DNA from: Epiperipatus broadwayi
Taxonomy: Eukaryota; Onychophora; Udeonychophora; Euonychophora; Peripatidae
Reading direction: 5' to 3'
DNA length: 64,000 nucleotides
Assembly (NCBI GenBank): GCA_028023455.1
Contig: JAQFVV010006255.1
Coordinates: 5,996,001-6,060,000, forward strand
Positions 58,715 through 64,000 of the stretch are shown one piece after another; position 1 is the first letter of the stretch; each line of letters begins with the position of its first letter. The translations under genes and the position numbers were made by a program. The notes beneath the pieces were generated by a model, which saw nothing but the letters and a program-made list of their open reading frames with translations, was not told the DNA's origin and did no database searches.

Positions 58715-58822
58715 CACGATTTGAATGCCTTCTCTTGTAGTAGCATTTATCATAAATAAAAAAAAAAAGCTTGTTTAGAGCTATTAGCACGCTCTTAACT
58801 TTACATGTAATAATAATAATAA

Positions 58823-60885
58823 TTTGATGTATTTACTATGTTTTCTTTAGATCAACCAAATGTTATATGATTATTGAATGAATGTATTAATATTTAAATA
58901 ATATACACGCATAAGATTAATAATAGCAATTTTATTTTAATATGCATACTTTAAATTGATGATATAAATTTAGTACAACATAATATGAAAACCTAGAAAT
59001 AATTATATGATTCTTTCGTGAATAAATTTTAATATTTCTGTTACAATATTAGGAATTCGATTTATGATTAGTGTAAGTTATTTATTTTTTTCCTGTTCAA
59101 GTTAGTAAGAGATATATAAAAATCTATATTTTATTTTAATTTTTTTTTTATTAGATAAGTAAGTTAATTTTACATAGAAATTTATATCTTGATTGAAGGC
59201 TTATTGTATATAGAGGATGAGGTATAAGAGAGTTTGGATCATTATTATTTTGTTTTTTTGAAATTGATCATTTGTTTTTTTTCTAAAGTTAAATAAGGTT
59301 AAAATGATTTTTGTAGATAGAAGTTTTTTAGGAAGGAATAAGAATAACAAGTGAAGAAAAGTAATGATTTAAATAGAAAAGAATCATAGAATTTTATTTA
59401 ATATAATACGTTATAAAATTTGAAATTGTTGAATAATTTTAAATATTATTTTAAAAGAACATATACGTATTGCATATTTTGATAAGACATGTGGTATGAC
59501 ATTACATCGGAAGGACATAAATAATTATAATCAATAATTGTTATTATATTACAAAGCTATATCAGTTTATACATTAATTGATCTTTGAGTAATATTAATA
59601 GTAAATGTATTACATACTAGTATATTATAATCTAAATACAGTAAGACTTAAGTAAAGTAGCATTTTAATTATTAAAGTCTGTGTATTTGCATATATGCTA
59701 CATGAATGATATTTCACATAAACCTTTTCTTATATTAATTGATAATAAATGATGTTTTTTGTTAAAATTTAAAGTCATAAACTTAATTAAATGTTATTGA
59801 TAGAACATTTAATAAATGTATAAATTATTTACTTATGATTATGGAAATAGTAACAGTGTAAAAATCTTGTATTATTATTTTTTTCTTATTTTTGTTTTAT
59901 TTTCTTTAGTTCCATTTGTAAATGTAAATAGTGTAAATAAGTTATTTGTTAAGTTGATGTAAATAAATTTGTTTAAGTTGTTTAAAAGATGTGTCGAATT
60001 CATTATTTTACACCACAGCATTTGACAACAGATAATTTGAATGTACATAATATTTGCACAATATGAATTTATTATTTTATTATTTGAAAAGAAACACAAT
60101 ATTTTCTTAATATAATTTATAGAAATTGATTGACATTAACATATAATATTACAATGGTCATAAAATAATTATAATGCATAATATAAGAGTATAAGATTAT
60201 TTATTGCCACAAATTATTAAATTATAATATTTTGGTATATTTTAAAATTAAGATACTATATGGAAATGAAAGACATGTATATGATTTACTTATTTTCTTA
60301 TTGATTAATGGTTTAATCAAATAGATAAGATTAAGCTATACACTAAAGATTATTATTGTTAGTGATTATTATTAGAATAAGTTAGGTGTATTTAGGTTTG
60401 ATATTAAATCCCTTATCATTCCTATCTACATGAATTATTATTACTTTAAGATAATTAGAAGAACCTGAGATCGTTTAATTATATTTCCTTAACAAAAGAT
60501 TGAGATTTATTTATCTATTATTATTAAATATAATTCATTTATAAAAGTCATAAGAGTGCTGTAGAGTTAGTAATGAGATAATTAGAAGTAATAGTATTCT
60601 TATGCCATTGAGACAGTGTCTTGGAAAGACATTGACTCAATGTAAGTCCAATTACCAATTGTAACTTCACTTCACAGTCTCATGATTTTAGTAAATACTT
60701 ATTTAATTAGTACATAATATTGAACTATATTAATTTTTGATAAGTTTGTAATAAATCTGATAAGTTATAATATTATAAAAATATATTAAGATAGTTATAT
60801 GTATATTTTAGCCGAGCATAATGATTTAATTGAGCTAGTCATATTTTAAATTATATCATATATCGAAAAGTGAGGGTACAATATA
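58823..60885. other. AT-rich non-coding DNA
   Basis: Very AT-rich with no coding, RNA or repeat structure recognised. Confidence 0.45.
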
Positions 60886-60887
60886 TA

Positions 60888-61936
60888 CAACTGGGTCTCT
60901 TTTTACATGGACTTATTTAACATGATTTTGAAGTTACATGATTTATGTTTCATCGGAAGTCGAACTCCGATAATGCGCTATTACTTTAAATAATAAATTT
61001 CGCGCACTTACATTATATTGAAAGTAATAGCACATTATTGGAATTTGACTTTCATTTTAGTAATTTCAATATTTTCAGTGCTTTATAATAGTAAGATTTT
61101 ATCCAATAATGAAATTAAAATCATGATTTCCACATTTTATGTGTACACACATTAAATTTTACAAGATTATAATGTAAATTTGTTCAAACATTGTGCGTGT
61201 TAATTTTGCATTTTAAATCACATTCTGTTTTTGCTTTTTAAAAAAGAACGTAATCAATTATTAATCATTTAGTGTCCGCAAGTTTATTTTTAAAATATGA
61301 GTAATAGCAGTGAAATGAAATTTGATTTTTAAATGGAATTGAAAAAGCGGAATTGAAAATAATTTTTTGTTGTTAGTTTTAATTAAATTTTTCCCAGCAG
61401 TGGTGAATAAATGTCTTTTTATTATCATAAGTCTAAGCTCATAAACAATTAATAAAATCATCTCAAAGATTAATTACAAATTACATTGTCAACAGAAAAC
61501 CATTAACACAACATGAGAGTGAACTTGGTGCTAGTTATATTTCCTCTTGTGAGAATCTGATTTTTTACCAGTTTGCAAACGAATGTGTATTTCAGCAAAT
61601 AGCGATAATAATTAAAACATGTATAAATTACTGTACTGTAAATTATACATAAAAATATATTATTTTGAATAAAATTAAATATTATAGTTAAAAAAAGTTT
61701 GTCTTGTATCAATTTTTTTCAAATTTGAAATTTTTTATTAGTCATATTTTATTTCCTTATTTTTTTGCGCACGAATTTTAAAGTAATTTTATGTTGGTGC
61801 TTTGCTTTTATGCAAATTTTGAAAAATCACAGACTGCATCCCCCCTTTTCAATGTAAGTTACATCTATTTTTGCATGATTTCGTTTGCGCATGTTTTCTG
61901 AGGAAACTATCTATAGCATAAAACGAAACCCAGGTA
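60888..61936 (-). mobile_element. Tigger-like element, copy 3 (inverted)
   Basis: Left end CAACTGGGTCTCTTTTTACA and right end CATAAAACGAAACCCAGGTA, with TA at 60886-60887 and 61937-61938. Internal order is inverted relative to the 28-kb copy: the AAAATTTGC/GCAAAGCACC region lies at the right. It has the internal hairpin at about 60961-61048. More diverged than copy 2; non-autonomous. Confidence 0.85.
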
Positions 61937-61938
61937 TA

Positions 61939-62070
61939 TATATATTGTAACAGTATATAATATGCCGTTACATTATTTTAAAATTAAAATAAAAAGATCA
62001 TAAATAAAAATTGACTTATTAAAAAAAAAAAAAAAAACTTAACTTAAAAACTGAAAATTAAAAGTTGTTT

Positions 62071-62101
<31 letters not shown>

Positions 62102-64000
62102 CGCACAGATGGGAAACTTTAAAAACTATATTAAAAATAAAAGTATTTGAAAGTATTTTTTTTGTAAAAAAGTAAAGATGTAAAGATTTGATATTTTTAA
62201 AAATAGAAATAGTGTTGATTTCTATAATCTTAGAAAATGGAAATGATTGTTTTATTAATTAAATGATTGTTCTAAAGCACACTAGCCAGCCCTTGGGGCA
62301 CTCAAATAATTAAATGGTAAGAGAATAAAAAGAAACTAAATGACCAATGCAAGTATGAACTGACAGCATGGACCATAATCAAAACATGAGAGGATTAGTG
62401 ACGTCTTGCTTGTTGAGTCCGAAGATTTGATGATAAGAGGCTAATAAAAATATAAAACCCCAAATTTTTGAATTGAGGAGGATTATGATAATTGTTGTTG
62501 TCTTAGATGCTGACTATTAAGCTATATATATGAACTGTAGCTGAATTGCAGATTTCGCAATGTAGAAGTCTGCAATAAATGTAATTTCTGGACAACAAGC
62601 TGAGGCCTCTGGATGACAGTTCCTGACCAAATGTATGGCTTGTAGCAGTTTTGTTTCAAAGAAGGACAAAATCTATTAAAGTGATCATGAAGATGGATCT
62701 CTAAATCTGCTCAATCCATAATGTATGAACTCTTGTGTTTATCTAATAAGAACTTTTCCTAAATTTGCATTTAATAGCTGAAAATAAGAACTATTATCTG
62801 GCCTAAAATCAATTATTAGTAATTTTTTAAGCATCTGTTTAAGCAATCATTTCCATTTCTCTCTTTTTTTGTGTTAAGTGTTAATTAAAATGTATCAAAT
62901 TAAAGTTGGATGTAGATAGCTGCATGGATAAAAATTAATACCTATGTTTAAATTCATTTATGTTTATTTTAAAGGGTTAATTTCAGGCTATTTGTTTTGT
63001 AGTTAGGACGATGCTTGTGGAGGGCTATATGGGTGTTTATATCAATGTAACATGAAGTGTGTTTAGCATACAGGGCAACGTGCCAACTGAATGCATGACC
63101 TCAAAGAAGTAGTCATATCATTGCAATGGTCGCAGACATATTTCCTATGCCATTGACCCCTTCTAGCTCTATGGACAGGGATTTATAAGTCAGCAGAAAT
63201 ACCGCTCTCCCTCATATGTAGCATTCTTTAATTAATTTATATACATGATTCCTTTGTCAGACAGATGCACATTCCTGTACCGGACAAGGATCATGTCCTT
63301 CAAATAACATCACACTGTCAGATGCACATTCCTGTCAGTGTGATTTTATGCTAGCATCTTCATATTTCATTGGTTGTGACTATATATCTGGAAGCAGGTG
63401 ATGGTTTGGCTATGAACTTTCAGTCTGAGATTGAATGAATGTTTTGATAAGTTTTAAGTGAGAAATCTATGTAGCCAATCTATACTCAACATGCTAAAGT
63501 AAAATATCATTAACATGTCCATCTATGCAGACTTTATTAATCAATAATTAATAAAAAATAATAATAATAATAACCAATTTAAAACTAATTGTAAAGTCTA
63601 AATTTATTTTTCAATTTTAAATATAAATATTATATATGTGCGTTAATATATGTTTGTGTATTAATTACTGGCAGTGGCTTATTTTATTAAATATTAATAT
63701 ATTTTAAGTTATATTGAGTTTCTGCATCTCCTTGAGCTAGTTAGTGGCAAGGGCAAACAGTCAATAAAATAAAAGTTGGATTTTTAACTTGCGTATCTGC
63801 CTACTTTATAAATTTTCTAGGTTCAAATGGCCTAGTGGCGCCCTGTGTGGCAGATACGGTAAGATGCAGTGAGACTCTTTGATAATCCACACCCAGACCA
63901 TTATAATACATATATATATATATATATAGGGTGGATGATGACCAGGAAATATGACTAGATCTGCATGAAGACTTGTATTTGATATAAACATCAGTCAGTC
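61939..64000. other. Non-coding DNA with TA tracts and a more complex patch
   Basis: TA tracts at about 62070-62101 and 63908-63927. 62280-63480 is less AT-rich but has no recognisable coding or element signature; the word CAGATGCACATTCCTGT is repeated at 63262 and 63319. Around 63310-63343 TCACACTG and CAGTGTGA form a small hairpin. Confidence 0.4.

Larger units (their letters stand above)
58292..58822. mobile_element. Foldback hammerhead element (retrozyme family 1)
   Basis: Left arm about 58312-58522 and right arm about 58640-58806 are inverted, sharing GAGCGTGCTAATAGCTC, GATAAATGCTACTACAAGAG and the ribozyme. Outside both ends lie TAA repeats (58292-58312 and 58806-58822). Same family as the 41.9-43.2 kb array, but here each arm has exactly one ribozyme. 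No ORF. Confidence 0.85.

Noticed and set aside
61500-61712. 69-codon minus-strand frame
   Set aside because: Falls within the Tigger-like copy 3; no transposase motif (no DDE or helix-turn-helix signature).

Overview
This is nuclear DNA from an AT-rich, repeat-laden animal genome, most likely an invertebrate; no lineage can be named from sequence alone. The support is a spliced ABHD4/5-type exon, long AT-rich non-coding DNA, Penelope-like, LINE, LTR, hAT and Tigger-like elements, and hammerhead ribozymes in repeats. No bacterial genes, CRISPR array, rRNA or canonical tRNA gene was seen. The one firm host gene piece is the last coding exon of an ABHD4/ABHD5-like alpha/beta hydrolase (14122-14250, +). 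A CCAAT/TATA promoter with a 41-codon ORF near 57 kb is a tentative second locus.

Layout. 1.4-2.3 kb: decayed Penelope-like element (PLE) 3' part between inverted arms. 4-5.6 kb: foldback elements. 7.5-9.5 kb: two foldback elements carrying degenerate hammerhead ribozymes. 14.1 kb: host exon. 15.3 kb: MITE. 17.5 kb: hairpin with perfect 60-bp arms. 20.1-21.7 kb: complete hAT element with terminal repeats, 8-bp target duplication and dead transposase. 22-26.6 kb: relics of LINEs and a PLE. 27.6-38.8 kb: long direct repeats around a region with a gag-like relic, best read as a decayed LTR element; the left repeat has taken in a Tigger-like element and a PLE piece, the right one a hAT end. 39.5-40 kb: reverse transcriptase relic. 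40.7 kb: tRNA-derived SINE-like copy with a hammerhead-like core.

41.9-43.2 kb: an array of about 427-nt units with three hammerhead ribozymes, one inverted; a foldback relative with two more lies at 58.3-58.8 kb. 44.1-54.5 kb: two LINEs of one family, both on the minus strand, in the order (ATT)n, LINE B, (ATT)n, LINE A, (ATT)n. LINE A has an unbroken 1078-residue ORF2 (endonuclease, reverse transcriptase, CCHC) and a frameshifted ORF1 with a zinc knuckle and an AT-hook-like motif. 54.7 and 60.9 kb: two more Tigger-like copies.

The most notable signals are (1) the hammerhead units with self-complementary stem III, repeatedly seen as inverted pairs, and (2) a LINE family embedded in (TAA)n tracts whose ORF1 may carry an AT-hook. 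Most of the rest is old, decayed transposon sequence or featureless AT-rich DNA.
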